Of a DNA stretch of 64,000 nucleotides, positions 52,762 through 60,506 are shown one piece after another. How positions within the stretch are numbered: position 1 is the stretch's first letter; each line of letters opens with the position of its first letter. Origin of the DNA: Palsa-601 sp963801185 (GTDB lineage Bacteria; Actinomycetota; Acidimicrobiia; Acidimicrobiales; Bog-793); the NCBI GenBank assembly GCA_963801185.1, contig CAWDDW010000003.1, positions 434,001-498,000 of the forward strand, read 5' to 3'. The notes under the pieces are model-generated. The model did not search any database and had not been told where the DNA came from. It saw nothing but the letters and a program-made list of their open reading frames with translations. The translations under genes and the position numbers were made by a program.

Positions 52762-54723
52762 TCAGGATCTCGCGAGATCCCCGAACCTGGCGTAGTTGTT
52801 GACGAACGCGAGCTTGGCAACCCCGGTCGGACCGTTGCGGTGCTTCGCGATCAGAATTTCGGCGACGCCGCGGTCGGCTGAGTCCGGGTTGTAGATCTCG
52901 TCGCGGTAGATGAACATCACGACGTCAGCGTCCTGTTCGATCGCACCGCTGTTGTGAGACACGATCCCGTTCGCAAGGAAGCTGTGCATGCCCGGAACGT
53001 ACGCGTCGAAGCACTCTTCGGTTCCATCGGGATCGATCGAGATGATGGCCTCCCACGACAGCTCGGGGGCGAACGGGAAGTCGGACGCAGCGACCCTTTC
53101 GATCACGGTGGCGGGAGCGGCCCCGGATGATGAGCCGTCGAGCGGGACCGGCGCCAGCTTGGGCGCGCTGTTGGACGAGCGGTAGCTCTCGGGGAGCTCG
53201 GGACCATGGGCACTGCCGCGATCCGGGTGCCGATCGAGAGGTCCTCGACCTTCGTCCAGCCGTCGAGCGTGAGGAGAGGATGATTCGACGTCGCACGCAC
53301 CGTCCGCCCCGAGGAGAGCGTTACCGCGAATACGGGCTTGGGACCCGTGCTCCATGCCTCCGCCAGGATTGCCGGGACAAGGCGGCAGCGGTCGTCGACG
53401 GACCAGATCGGGACGTTGAGCTCGCTGCTCGCAGAGAAGCTCACCGATCGTCGTCTCGATCCCTGAGTCGGCACGCCGGATCCGCGTCTCGCCGGTCAGG
53501 CACTCACGGAGATCGGCCAGCATGGGGCGCTTGTCCGCCCGTGCCTCGAGGCCGCGGGAGAGCTGGCTGAGCGCCACGACCGGGATCTGGAGCTCGCGCG
53601 CGAGGATCTTCAATCCCCGGGAGATCTCCGAGATCTCGACCTGGCGGCTCTCGGCGGAGTTACGCCCGGTCATGAGTTGCAGATAGTCCACTACCACGAG
53701 CCCGAGGCCCCCTTCCGCGCTCTTCATGCGCCGCGCCTTTGCCCTGATGTCCATCACGGTGAGATTGGGATTGTCGTCGATGAACAAGGGGGCCGTTCCT
53801 ATGCGACCGATTGCCGAGGAGATCTTCGACCAGTCGCTCTCCACGAGCTTGCCGTTGCGCACGCGGCCGGCGTCGACCCGCGCCTCGCAGCAGAGCACGC
53901 GCTGGGCGATCTCCACGTGACTCATCTCGAGCGAGAAGAACAAGACGGGGACGTTCGCCCGTGCAGCGGCGTGCGACGCCAGCCCGAGAGCAAACGCCGT
54001 CTTCCCCATCGAGGGCCGCGCTCCGACGACGACGAGGTTGGAAGGCTGAAACCCGTAGAGGTGCTGGTCGAGGTCCGTGTAGCCGGAGGGCACACCGGTG
54101 ATCGACTCGCCGCGCTCGAACAGGTACTCGATCTGGTCGAGGCTCTCTGTCAGCAACTCCTTGAGGGACCTCACGCTGTCGCTCGAGCGCCGCTGGGCGA
54201 CCTCGAAGACCATCGCTTCGGCTTGGTCCAGCGCGGCGGTGACGTCACCGGGAAGGTCGTAGCCGAGCTCGGCGATCTCGTAGGCGACGCCGATGAGCCG
54301 CCGGAGCATCGCGAGCTCCTGCACGATCCGGGCATACCGGCTCGAACTCGAGATCGCGGGCGTGTTTGCCTGCAGTGAGACGAGCGTCGCAGCACCGCCG
54401 GCTGCGTCGAGCGTCCCGGCCCGCCGCATCTCCTCGGCGACCGTGACGGCATCGGCTGGCTCGCCCCGCGCGTACAGCGACGTGACCGCCACGAACACAT
54501 GCGCATGGGAGGGCTTGTAGAAGTCGTCGGCGCCCACCTGTTCGACGGCGACGGCGATCGCGTCCCGTGAGAGCAGCATCGCGCCGAGCAGAGACTCCTC
54601 CGCTTCGAAACTGTGAGGCGGCACCCGCCCCCCCAGCGCGCCGCTTGTGCCGGTGCCCGACACCTGGACTTGGGTGCGGGACCGGCGGCTCGCCGCGGCA
54701 GGGAGCGGTTGGAGTGAGGTCAT
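52762..54723 (-). CDS. dnaB: Replicative DNA helicase DnaB with mini-intein
   Basis: The extein parts form a 469-residue DnaB: N-terminal domain (about 34-150, HSFEAEESLLGAMLL), Walker A GARPSMGKTAF (234-244), Walker B LVVVDYLQLM and EISRGLKILAREL. Residues 408-591 are an intein between DLRE and SGAIEQDADV. The intein must be removed for a working helicase. The overall frame is open, but it includes two compensating indels inside the intein. ATG 54723 follows GAGGACCC. DnaB unwinds DNA at the fork as a hexamer. It follows rpsF-ssb-rpsR-rplI as in many bacteria, after a 356-bp gap. Confidence 0.93.
   Translation of the reverse strand: MTSLQPLPAAASRRSRTQVQVSGTGTSGALGGRVPPHSFEAEESLLGAMLLSRDAIAVAVEQVGADDFYKPSHAHVFVAVTSLYARGEPADAVTVAEEMRRAGTLDAAGGAATLVSLQANTPAISSSSRYARIVQELAMLRRLIGVAYEIAELGYDLPGDVTAALDQAEAMVFEVAQRRSSDSVRSLKELLTESLDQIEYLFERGESITGVPSGYTDLDQHLYGFQPSNLVVVGARPSMGKTAFALGLASHAAARANVPVLFFSLEMSHVEIAQRVLCCEARVDAGRVRNGKLVESDWSKISSAIGRIGTAPLFIDDNPNLTVMDIRAKARRMKSAEGGLGLVVVDYLQLMTGRNSAESRQVEISEISRGLKILARELQIPVVALSQLSRGLEARADKRPMLADLRECLTGETRIRRADSGIETTIGELLCEQRAQRPDLVRRRPLPPCPGNPGGGMEHGSQARIRGNALLGADGACDVESSSPHARRLDEGRGPLDRHPDRGSAHGPELPESYRSSNSAPKLAPVPLDGSSSGAAPATVIERVAASDFPFAPELSWEAIISIDPDGTEECFDAYVPGMHSFLANGIVSHNSGAIEQDADVVMFIYRDEIYNPDSADRGVAEILIAKHRNGPTGVAKLAFVNNYARFGDLARS
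52951..53502 (-). other. Mini-intein in DnaB (184 residues, no endonuclease)
   Basis: Begins CLTGETRI (Cys1, block A) and ends FLANGIVSHN followed by extein Ser (blocks F/G: AYVPGMHSF, then His-Asn). Block B, GRTVRATSNHPLLTL with TxxH, lies in a second frame between about 53433 and 53205. Removing one base near 53433 and adding one near 53205 restores a continuous intein (GELLASSELNVPIW ... AAVPMVP-ELPESY) of the same length. There is no room for a LAGLIDADG endonuclease. As written, block B is scrambled and splicing should fail; since DnaB is essential, consensus error is likely. Confidence 0.85.
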
Positions 54724-54773
54724 CGGGTCCTCAGGATGGCCGACGCTGCGTCAGTGCGACAACCGAAGTCCGT

Positions 54774-54847
54774 GTTTCCACAGGACGCCTTAGCAATTCC
54801 CCGCCTCGTCCACAAGGCAGACGCGAGTAAGAGACGAGTTGTCCACA
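54774..54847 (+). promoter_or_regulatory. Three DnaA-box-like sites upstream of dnaB
   Basis: GTTTCCACA (54774-54782), TCGTCCACA (54806-54814) and TTGTCCACA (54839-54847), all in the same orientation with 32 and 33 bp spacing. The third is a perfect actinobacterial DnaA box; the others differ by one or two bases. They lie 51-124 bp upstream of the dnaB start codon. The rest of the 356-bp gap before rplI holds no gene. Confidence 0.45.
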
Positions 54848-55021
54848 CGGTGCCCTCCCGCCAGGCGGTCGTCCCTCACTCGTCTCGAACATGTGTACGA
54901 GAGTACGGATGGGTTGTATCACTCATCGTGCGTCCAGGTGTGTCCCGGTGTCCCCCGATGCGCCAGGGGGGTCCTCCGGGTCTGTACTCGGCGAGAGATG
55001 GAGAGTCTCCGGGCATGGCAA

Positions 55022-55048
55022 GGGCCGCCGGTCTTCGACCGGCGGCCC
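55022..55048. terminator. Strong hairpin after rplI
   Basis: GGGCCGCCGGTC-TTC-GACCGGCGGCCC is a perfect 12-bp stem, 31 bp after the rplI stop. On the minus strand only TTG follows, so it is a GC-rich terminator without a long U-tract. It separates the ribosomal protein operon from dnaB. Confidence 0.6.
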
Positions 55049-55079
55049 GAGCGTTGAGCACTCTGTCGAAGGCGCCGGA

Positions 55080-55526
55080 TCAGGCCGGGACGACCTCGAT
55101 CGTGATCTGGAACTGCACATCTGGATGGAGGCGCACCGCCACCTCGTGCGACCCGAGGGTCTTGATGGCGTCGCTCGAGACGATCTTGTGCCGGTCGAGC
55201 TCGATGCCTGCCTGGGACTGCACAGCCTCGACGACATCGTGAGTGGTGACCGACCCGAACAGACGACCTTCGGTGCCGGCTCGTGCTGTGATCGTGATCA
55301 CCATCGGTACGAGCTTGCGAGCGATCGCCTCGGCCCCCTCACGGTCCTTCGAGTCCTTCAGGTCCCGCGCCCGACGCATCGAGTTCGCCTGCTGCTCGAT
55401 CCCATCGGTAGCGGGGATGGCCATGCCGTGCGGTATCAGGTAGTTGCGGGCGTACCCGTCGGCGACGTCGAGGATGTCACCGCGCTTGCCGACCCGGTCG
55501 AGGTCACTGCGAAGCACAACCTTCAT
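55080..55526 (-). CDS. rplI: Ribosomal protein bL9
   Basis: The 148-residue protein has the L9 start MKVVLRSDLDRVGKRGDILD, the YARNYLIPHGMA segment that binds 23S rRNA, a long connecting helix and a C-terminal domain (GRLFGSVTTHDVVEAVQSQ). It binds near the L1 stalk of the large subunit. Its ATG overlaps the end of rpsR by four bases. It is the last gene of rpsF-ssb-rpsR-rplI and is followed by a strong hairpin. Confidence 0.97.
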   Translation of the reverse strand: MKVVLRSDLDRVGKRGDILDVADGYARNYLIPHGMAIPATDGIEQQANSMRRARDLKDSKDREGAEAIARKLVPMVITITARAGTEGRLFGSVTTHDVVEAVQSQAGIELDRHKIVSSDAIKTLGSHEVAVRLHPDVQFQITIEVVPA

Positions 55527-55996
55527 GCCTCCTCCTCGGCACCCGCGACAACGAACTCCTCCTCGGAGGGCCCGAGGTCGTCGTCGGCAACGACGTCGTC
55601 CCCAGCCACCAAGTCCTCGGGAACCTCGAAGTCGATGTCGAGGATGGCCTCGTCCGGCGCGCCTCGCTCGTCGGCAGGCGGCCGACCCCCACGACCCCCA
55701 CCACGCGGGCCCGGGCGGTCGCTCGTCGTCCGCTGGGTGTACGGGAGCATCGCGAGCTCCCGCGCCGTCTTGATGGCGAGCGCCACGTCACGCTGGTGCT
55801 GTGCGCAGTTGCCCGACACGCGGCGAGCCCGGATCTTGCCACGGTCCGACATGAACTTCCTGAGAAGGTTGACGTCCTTGTAGTCGACCCAGGCGATGTG
55901 CTCCTTGCAGAAGATGCACACCTTCTTCTTGCCGCGGCGGATGTTCTCCTTGGGGGCGCGGCGGGTGCCGCGGTCCCGATCGTTGTTCCTTGCCAT
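55523..55996 (-). CDS. rpsR: Ribosomal protein bS18 with long acidic tail
   Basis: Residues 1-90 are a complete S18: KKKVCIFCKEH with a CxxC, DVNLLRKFMSDRGKI, SGNCAQHQRDVALAIKTARE and AMLPYT. With Cys64-region NCAQH the Cys set suggests a zinc-binding (C+) form. A further 67 residues follow: a Gly/Arg-rich stretch (RPGPRGGGRGGRP) and a strongly acidic end (DDDLGPSEEEF). Ordinary S18 is 75-90 residues. The tail overlaps the start of rplI by four bases. S18 binds S6 on the platform of the small subunit. Confidence 0.95.
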   Translation of the reverse strand: MARNNDRDRGTRRAPKENIRRGKKKVCIFCKEHIAWVDYKDVNLLRKFMSDRGKIRARRVSGNCAQHQRDVALAIKTARELAMLPYTQRTTSDRPGPRGGGRGGRPPADERGAPDEAILDIDFEVPEDLVAGDDVVADDDLGPSEEEFVVAGAEEEA

Positions 55997-56482
55997 TTAG
56001 AAAGGTTCCTCGTCGTAGGATGCGTAACTGGTCTCTTGCTCGGGTTGGGCGGCGGGGCGGGCGGCTGCCGTGGGTACAGCGGCTTGCCTGGCGCCTGCCT
56101 GTGCGTCGCCGGGACCGCGACGCTCGTTCTTCTCGACCTGGGCGCTCGCCCAGCGCAAGCTCGGCCCGACCTCGTCGGCGACGATCTCGACCTTCGAGCG
56201 CTTCTCGCCTTCTTGGGTCTCCCAGCTCCGCTGTTCCAGCCGCCCGGTGACGATGACGCGTGTGCCCTTGTGCAAGCTCGAGGAGGCATTCTCCGCCAGC
56301 TCTCGCCAGCAGACGACATCGAAGAACGACGTGGCCTCTTCCCACTCCTGGGTTTGACGGTTCTGCCAGCGGCGGTTCACCGCCACACCGAACGAAGCGG
56401 TCGGCTGACCGCTCGGCGTGAAGCGGAGTTCCAGCTCACGCGTGACGTTCCCAATTACCGTGATCGTGTTCCCATTCGACAT
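55997..56482 (-). CDS. ssb: Single-stranded DNA-binding protein
   Basis: A 161-residue SSB. The OB fold (about 1-108) has ITVIGNVTRELELRFTPSGQ, FGVAVNRRWQN and KGTRVIVTGRLEQRSWET. A Gln/Ala-rich linker leads to the acidic tip SYDEEPF, which recruits repair and replication proteins. It lies between rpsF and rpsR as in most bacteria; the rpsR start codon follows its stop directly. Confidence 0.97.
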   Translation of the reverse strand: MSNGNTITVIGNVTRELELRFTPSGQPTASFGVAVNRRWQNRQTQEWEEATSFFDVVCWRELAENASSSLHKGTRVIVTGRLEQRSWETQEGEKRSKVEIVADEVGPSLRWASAQVEKNERRGPGDAQAGARQAAVPTAAARPAAQPEQETSYASYDEEPF

Positions 56483-56501
56483 TTGTCGTCTCCAGTCGTC
56501 G

Positions 56502-56858
56502 TCAGCTGGCCGCGGGCTCAGCCGCCACTGCCGTCGTAGGCGCCGAGCGCCGCGTTGGGCGCCCTGCCACTACATCAGGCTGACGGATGACCTTGTGGCG
56601 CAGTACTGCATCCTCGAGTGTGAGCATCCGGCTGACCTCTGCGATCGCGTCAGGCTCTGCCGTCGCTTCGATCAAGACGTAGTAGCCCTCGGTGCGGTGC
56701 TTCAGCTCGTAAGCAAAGGTCCGACGACCCCAGTAGCTGACCGAACCGGGCGTGCCGCCGCGGTTCTTCACCAAGTCGAGGACCCGATCCACTCTCTGTC
56801 GGATGTCGCCTTCTTCAAGGTCGACGTCGAAAATGACCATGACTTCGTAGGGCCGCAC
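56502..56858 (-). CDS. rpsF: Ribosomal protein bS6
   Basis: A 118-residue S6: RPYEVMVIFDVDLEEGDIRQ at the start, SVSYWGRRTFAYELKHRTEGYYVL in the middle and RMLTLEDAVLRHKVIR near the end of the domain, with a short Ala/Thr-rich tail. GTG 56858 follows GGAGGT. First gene of the operon, followed by ssb after 19 bp. Confidence 0.96.
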   Translation of the reverse strand: MRPYEVMVIFDVDLEEGDIRQRVDRVLDLVKNRGGTPGSVSYWGRRTFAYELKHRTEGYYVLIEATAEPDAIAEVSRMLTLEDAVLRHKVIRQPDVVAGRPTRRSAPTTAVAAEPAAS

Positions 56859-56898
56859 TGCGGCCTCACCTCCTTCGGACCCGGCGCATGCGCTCGGG

Positions 56899-56916
56899 GC
56901 CCCGATCTTTCGGGGC
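56899..56916 (-). promoter_or_regulatory. Hairpin in the rpsF leader
   Basis: GCCCCGA-TCTT-TCGGGGC forms a 7-bp stem with a four-base loop about 40-60 bases before the rpsF start. It could take part in leader control of the S6 operon, but I cannot show that it has the known S6:S18 motif. The rest of the 56859-57176 gap shows nothing. Confidence 0.3.
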
Positions 56917-57176
56917 AGGGGTAGACAGATTGTTCGAAGTCATGCTAGCCGACGCCGACGAGACCCAACTCCAGGCAGATGCCACGTGAAGAGCATGCCA
57001 GGTGGGTGTATCAACGGGAGCTGGCGTCGGGCCGAGCCGGATCGCGTCGGATGCTGCCGCTCATCAGGCGCGAAGCAGCGACGAGATCGACACCCCTGCC
57101 TAGACTTTCTCCGAAGCTCATCAGGAGCTGGACGCGTGAACGCCGACGAACGACGGCGCGGCGTCAGGGAGGCACC

Positions 57177-57557
57177 ATGCCAGAGACCGTGCGCATGAAG
57201 GTGTCGGGCGTCGTGCTCGGCGCTCCGGACCCCACCGAGCTGGCATCCTTCTACCAGCGGCTCCTCGGCTGGGAAGTCGAGCAGGACGAGCCCGGCTGGG
57301 TGAAGTTGAAGGCGCCCGAGGGCGGCCCCGGCCTGTCGTTCCAGACCGAGGATGCCTACGTCCGGCCGACCTGGCCCGCCGAACCCGGTGATCAGCAGAT
57401 GATGGTGCACCTCGACATCGAGGTCGACGATCTCGATGTCGCCGGAGCCCATGCGATTGCAGCTGGCGCAGTCCTCGCCGATTACCAGCCCGAGGACGGC
57501 GTACGGGTCTACCTCGACCCGGCCGGCCACCCCTTCTGCCTCTTCGTGAACCCGTAG
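57177..57557 (+). CDS. VOC (glyoxalase/bleomycin-resistance) family protein
   Basis: A 126-residue VOC protein with two beta-alpha-beta-beta-beta modules: KVSGVVLGAPDPTELASFYQ and WEVEQDEPGWVKL, then MVHLDIEVDDLDVAGAHAIA and VYLDPAGHPFCLFVN. His and Glu-type positions are partly present, so metal binding is possible. Function cannot be told. ATG 57177 follows GGGAGG. It stands alone and converges on the panB region. Confidence 0.87.
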   Translation: MPETVRMKVSGVVLGAPDPTELASFYQRLLGWEVEQDEPGWVKLKAPEGGPGLSFQTEDAYVRPTWPAEPGDQQMMVHLDIEVDDLDVAGAHAIAAGAVLADYQPEDGVRVYLDPAGHPFCLFVNP

Positions 57558-57561
57558 CGGC

Positions 57562-57747
57562 TCACTCGAGGACGTCCTCCAGCAACGCATTGACGTCGTT
57601 CAGGTGATGAATCGGGTCGTAGACCATGTAGCGGCCATACGTGGAGACAGTGAAGGGGGCACCGTCACTTCGTGACCCTCGCCGCTCCCAGGCCGACTCG
57701 AAATACGCGGTCAAAGCGCCCGCTGCCGAAGTCAGCTCAAGAGCGAC
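57562..57747 (-). pseudogene. Remnant of a DinB/MDMPI-like C-terminus
   Basis: Directly after the panB TAG, in the same frame, about 62 residues are open and read TAYFESAWERRGSRSDGAPF, then VSTYGRYMVYDPIHHLNDV, ending LLEDVLE and TGA. This closely resembles the last part of DinB-like mycothiol-dependent or damage-inducible proteins (RSDG ... FTVETLARYxxHDPVHHL), with a short deletion before WERRG. There is no start codon or ribosome site. It is best seen as a gene fragment. Confidence 0.5.
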
Positions 57748-58593
57748 CTAGGGCGCAAGCCCCTCGCGCAACTCGGAAGAACCGTGATAGGTCTCCGCCT
57801 CGGACGGGAAGGCGCCCGAGCGCACGTCCTTGCAGTAGCGGCTCACAGCATCGACGACGAGGTCACCGATCTCGGCATAGCGGCGCACGAATTTCGGCAC
57901 CGGCGGTTTCGACATGCCGAGGAGATCGTGCAGCACCAGAACCTGGCCGTCGCAGGCCGAGCCGGCTCCGATGCCGATCGTCGGCACGGGGATCTCGGCA
58001 GTGACCCGCTCGGCCAGCACGTCGGGTACTCCCTCCAACACCACGGCAAAACACCCGGCCTCAACCAGACCGACCGCATCCTCCACCAGAGCCTGTGCCG
58101 CGTCGAGCTGGCGACCCTGCACCCGGTATCCGCCCATTGCGTGCACCGATTGAGGCGTGAGACCGAGATGTCCCATGACGGGGATCTCGGCGGCGATGAT
58201 CGCCTCGACTGCAGGGAACCTGCGCCGGCCACCTTCGAGCTTGACGGCGCCGGCGCCCGCTCGGATGAGCTGGGCTGCGTGGCGAACGGCGTCGAATGGG
58301 TCCAGGTGATAGGTCATCCACGGCAGGTCGCCCACGACCAGGGCACGTGGCCTTGCTCGGGCCACGGCTCCCACGTGGTGGACCATGTCGTCGATTCCGA
58401 CATGGAGCGTGTCCTCGTAACCCAACACGATCTGGGCGAGGGTGTCCCCCACGAGGATGATGTCGACACCGGCTGAATCGACGAGACGCGCCCAGGGCTC
58501 GTCGTAGGCGGTGATCATCACAAGGGGATCGTCGCCGTTGCGCCGCTTGCGGGACCGAACCGAAGGAACGGTCACCTTGTCCTGCTCTGTCAT
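57748..58593 (-). CDS. panB: 3-methyl-2-oxobutanoate hydroxymethyltransferase
   Basis: A 281-residue PanB: MITAYDEPWARLVDSAGVDI, ILVGDTLAQIVLGYEDTLHV (metal Asp), VVGDLPWMTYHL, AVKLEGG, MGHLGLTPQSVHAMGGYRVQG and TIGIGAGSACDGQVLVLHDLLG. It transfers a hydroxymethyl group from methylene-tetrahydrofolate to 2-oxoisovalerate, the first step of pantothenate synthesis. ATG 58593 follows GGAGG; the earlier ATG adds four residues. panC/panD are not nearby. Confidence 0.96.
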   Translation of the reverse strand: MTEQDKVTVPSVRSRKRRNGDDPLVMITAYDEPWARLVDSAGVDIILVGDTLAQIVLGYEDTLHVGIDDMVHHVGAVARARPRALVVGDLPWMTYHLDPFDAVRHAAQLIRAGAGAVKLEGGRRRFPAVEAIIAAEIPVMGHLGLTPQSVHAMGGYRVQGRQLDAAQALVEDAVGLVEAGCFAVVLEGVPDVLAERVTAEIPVPTIGIGAGSACDGQVLVLHDLLGMSKPPVPKFVRRYAEIGDLVVDAVSRYCKDVRSGAFPSEAETYHGSSELREGLAP

Positions 58594-58644
58594 TGAAGCC
58601 TCCATCCCGTCCAGCGCACTAAGGCTGCCGGCGGTTCGAGGGGC

Positions 58645-59067
58645 TCAGCGGATCCGGTTGCCCGATACGCCGCCCACGGTGAACATGCGCAACAAATGGT
58701 TCCAGGAGCATTCAGTGCAAACCTCGACCACGTAGCACGCGATCTCGTTGCCGGAACGGGCGAGCTTCGCGAGCTCACCCGAGCCGAGCGCCCGGCCCTG
58801 GGCCGGCAGTCGCGGGCCGAAGGCGAACGAGACGTGGACGAGTCTTGCTTCCTCACAGATCGGGCACTCGGTCGCTGTTTCCCGCCCGAGGTGCCTCGCT
58901 ACCCGCAAGAGCTCGGGTTGGGCATCGCAGACGTCGAGGCGCCCGAGGCGTCCCCGCCGGTACTCCCGCACCACGGATTCGCGGATCAGCCGGTACTCGA
59001 TGCGCCCCGGACGCGGAGGACCACCCGCTCCCCAGTAGCTCTGCGAACCGCTGCGTACTTCTGGCAC
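58645..59067 (-). CDS. DUF5318 family protein
   Basis: A 140-residue protein of the actinobacterial DUF5318 family. VCDAQPELLRVARHLGRET is followed by two zinc-ribbon-like CxxC pairs: ECPICEEARLVHVSFAFG and EVCTECSWNHLLR. Four Cys could bind zinc. Function unknown. It starts with GTG and lies 21 bp after the CPBP gene in the same direction, so the two may be cotranscribed; in other actinobacteria DUF5318 genes are often near ino1, as here. Confidence 0.85.
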   Translation of the reverse strand: MPEVRSGSQSYWGAGGPPRPGRIEYRLIRESVVREYRRGRLGRLDVCDAQPELLRVARHLGRETATECPICEEARLVHVSFAFGPRLPAQGRALGSGELAKLARSGNEIACYVVEVCTECSWNHLLRMFTVGGVSGNRIR

Positions 59068-59088
59068 TGGGGAGAGGGTACTTCTGAA

Positions 59089-60318
59089 TCAGTGACGCGC
59101 GGCGGTGGGAAGCGGGATCTTGCTCTTCCAGATCAAGAAGAGCACGAACGTGAGCGGGATCAAGATCCCCGCTTCGGAGAGGAGAAACAACCCCTGAGCA
59201 TGAGTGCCGTGGATCCACTCCGCGACGAAAAGGCTTGAGTCCCACAGCATGTGCACGATGATGAAGGGGGCAAGCCTGCGCCACCGGCGATAGAGAATCA
59301 CGGTCACGGTCGCCCACACGAGGATGGGCAGCACACCCCAGCCGTAGTAGAGGTGGTACGAGCCGCGGACAGCAACTGCAATTGCTACCACTGCCCAACT
59401 GGGCAGGTTGAGCTGCTCGAGGCGCCGGACGAGAAAGCCGAGCACGACGATCTCCTCAACAATCCCGGACGTGAGGCCGTTCACGACGTCGAGGATTACG
59501 AAGTACCCGGGAGCGTGTCCCGTTCCCGGCGTGACCGAGTGGACGCCGATGGCATGCAGCACATAACTGCCCCCGTAGATGGGGATCAGCTCGCAGAAGA
59601 CGAACACCGCGATGACGAGCGCCAGGTCCCCCCTCCAGTTCAACTTGTCGAGACCGAGCGCCTTCAGGCCGCCTTCCCCTTGCGCCTTGGCGTCAGCTCC
59701 GAAGGGTCCCGGCACGGTGAGGAGATAGGCGACCAGACCTGCCGCTGCGAGCGGCAGCATTATCAAAAGGAGCTCGAACGGGAACGAGGCGGCGGCGTGG
59801 CCCTTGATCAATATCGGAGTTCGCTGGCCCGGACCGTTGCCGAGAACGTCCGAGACGAGGTCGACGATCGCGCTGATGGCATACGGAAGCGGGAAGATCG
59901 CGAGGACGAGAAGTAGTTCCAGCACGAGCCGGCGTCGCTGAGTGGCGGGCACCGGGGTGGCCGGGAGGTCCGCGGGAGGTCGCTGCGAAAGTGACGAGAG
60001 CGGCGGCGGCGGCCCGTAGCCGCGTGGTGGCCCATATCCGCCGGGTGGCGCATAGCCGCCGTACGCGCCTTGCGCCGGTGCTACCGGCGTGTCAGCGACC
60101 GGCCCCGCTTGAGGCGGCGGCTGCGTGGTAATCCTTGGCGGGATCGCTTGAGACACCGCCTGGGCGACAACGTGATACGGCGCCGACGCAGGAGGCGAGA
60201 GCCAACCGGTCCACTGCCAGCCGTCCCACCATCGCCATGCAGATTGAGCCCAAGGGTCGGAGTACCAGCCGGGGTTGGCGGGGCCGCCGCCTCCGGGCGG
60301 CTGCCGAACATCACCCAC
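59089..60318 (-). CDS. CPBP-family intramembrane metalloprotease with DUF2510
   Basis: A 409-residue protein. An N-terminal DUF2510 domain (about 10-40: PGWYSDPWAQSAWRWWDGWQ) is followed by a long Pro/Gly-rich linker with YGPP repeats, then about eight membrane helices from residue 145. The CPBP/Rce1 motifs are EEIVVLGFLVRRLE (EExxxxxF), then the two late His regions (YHLYYGWG, IVHMLWDS). Such proteins cleave membrane substrates or prenylated peptides. GTG 60318 was chosen; the open frame continues to 60789 antisense-like. It is divergent from padR, so its promoter lies at 60319-60506. Confidence 0.85.
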   Translation of the reverse strand: MGDVRQPPGGGGPANPGWYSDPWAQSAWRWWDGWQWTGWLSPPASAPYHVVAQAVSQAIPPRITTQPPPQAGPVADTPVAPAQGAYGGYAPPGGYGPPRGYGPPPPLSSLSQRPPADLPATPVPATQRRRLVLELLLVLAIFPLPYAISAIVDLVSDVLGNGPGQRTPILIKGHAAASFPFELLLIMLPLAAAGLVAYLLTVPGPFGADAKAQGEGGLKALGLDKLNWRGDLALVIAVFVFCELIPIYGGSYVLHAIGVHSVTPGTGHAPGYFVILDVVNGLTSGIVEEIVVLGFLVRRLEQLNLPSWAVVAIAVAVRGSYHLYYGWGVLPILVWATVTVILYRRWRRLAPFIIVHMLWDSSLFVAEWIHGTHAQGLFLLSEAGILIPLTFVLFLIWKSKIPLPTAARH

Positions 60319-60468
60319 GACTTCGATGGTAGACGGCCCACGCGGCGCGCGTTCTACGCCCGGACGCATGTTTCGCGCGACGGGCGCGACGCGATTGCGC
60401 GGTTCGTGTCCTCGAAGCCCCACGGAGGAGGAGGAGTGACACCGGGACGTCACACACGCGGCTCGATG

Positions 60469-60498
60469 TATCGCGGCGATATGTCGCCACGCTATGAT
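60469..60498 (+). promoter_or_regulatory. padR promoter and overlapping palindromes
   Basis: TATGAT (60493-60498) lies eight bases before the padR ATG, implying a leaderless mRNA. TATCGCGGCGATA (60469-60481) and GGCGA-TATG-TCGCC (60475-60488) are perfect palindromes covering the spacer and -35 region, fit for autorepression by PadR. Confidence 0.5.
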
Positions 60499-60506
60499 CT
60501 CGAACA

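Noticed and set aside
54724..55079. Replication origin
   Set aside because: Only three DnaA-box-like sites, no AT-rich unwinding region, and no dnaA/dnaN nearby.
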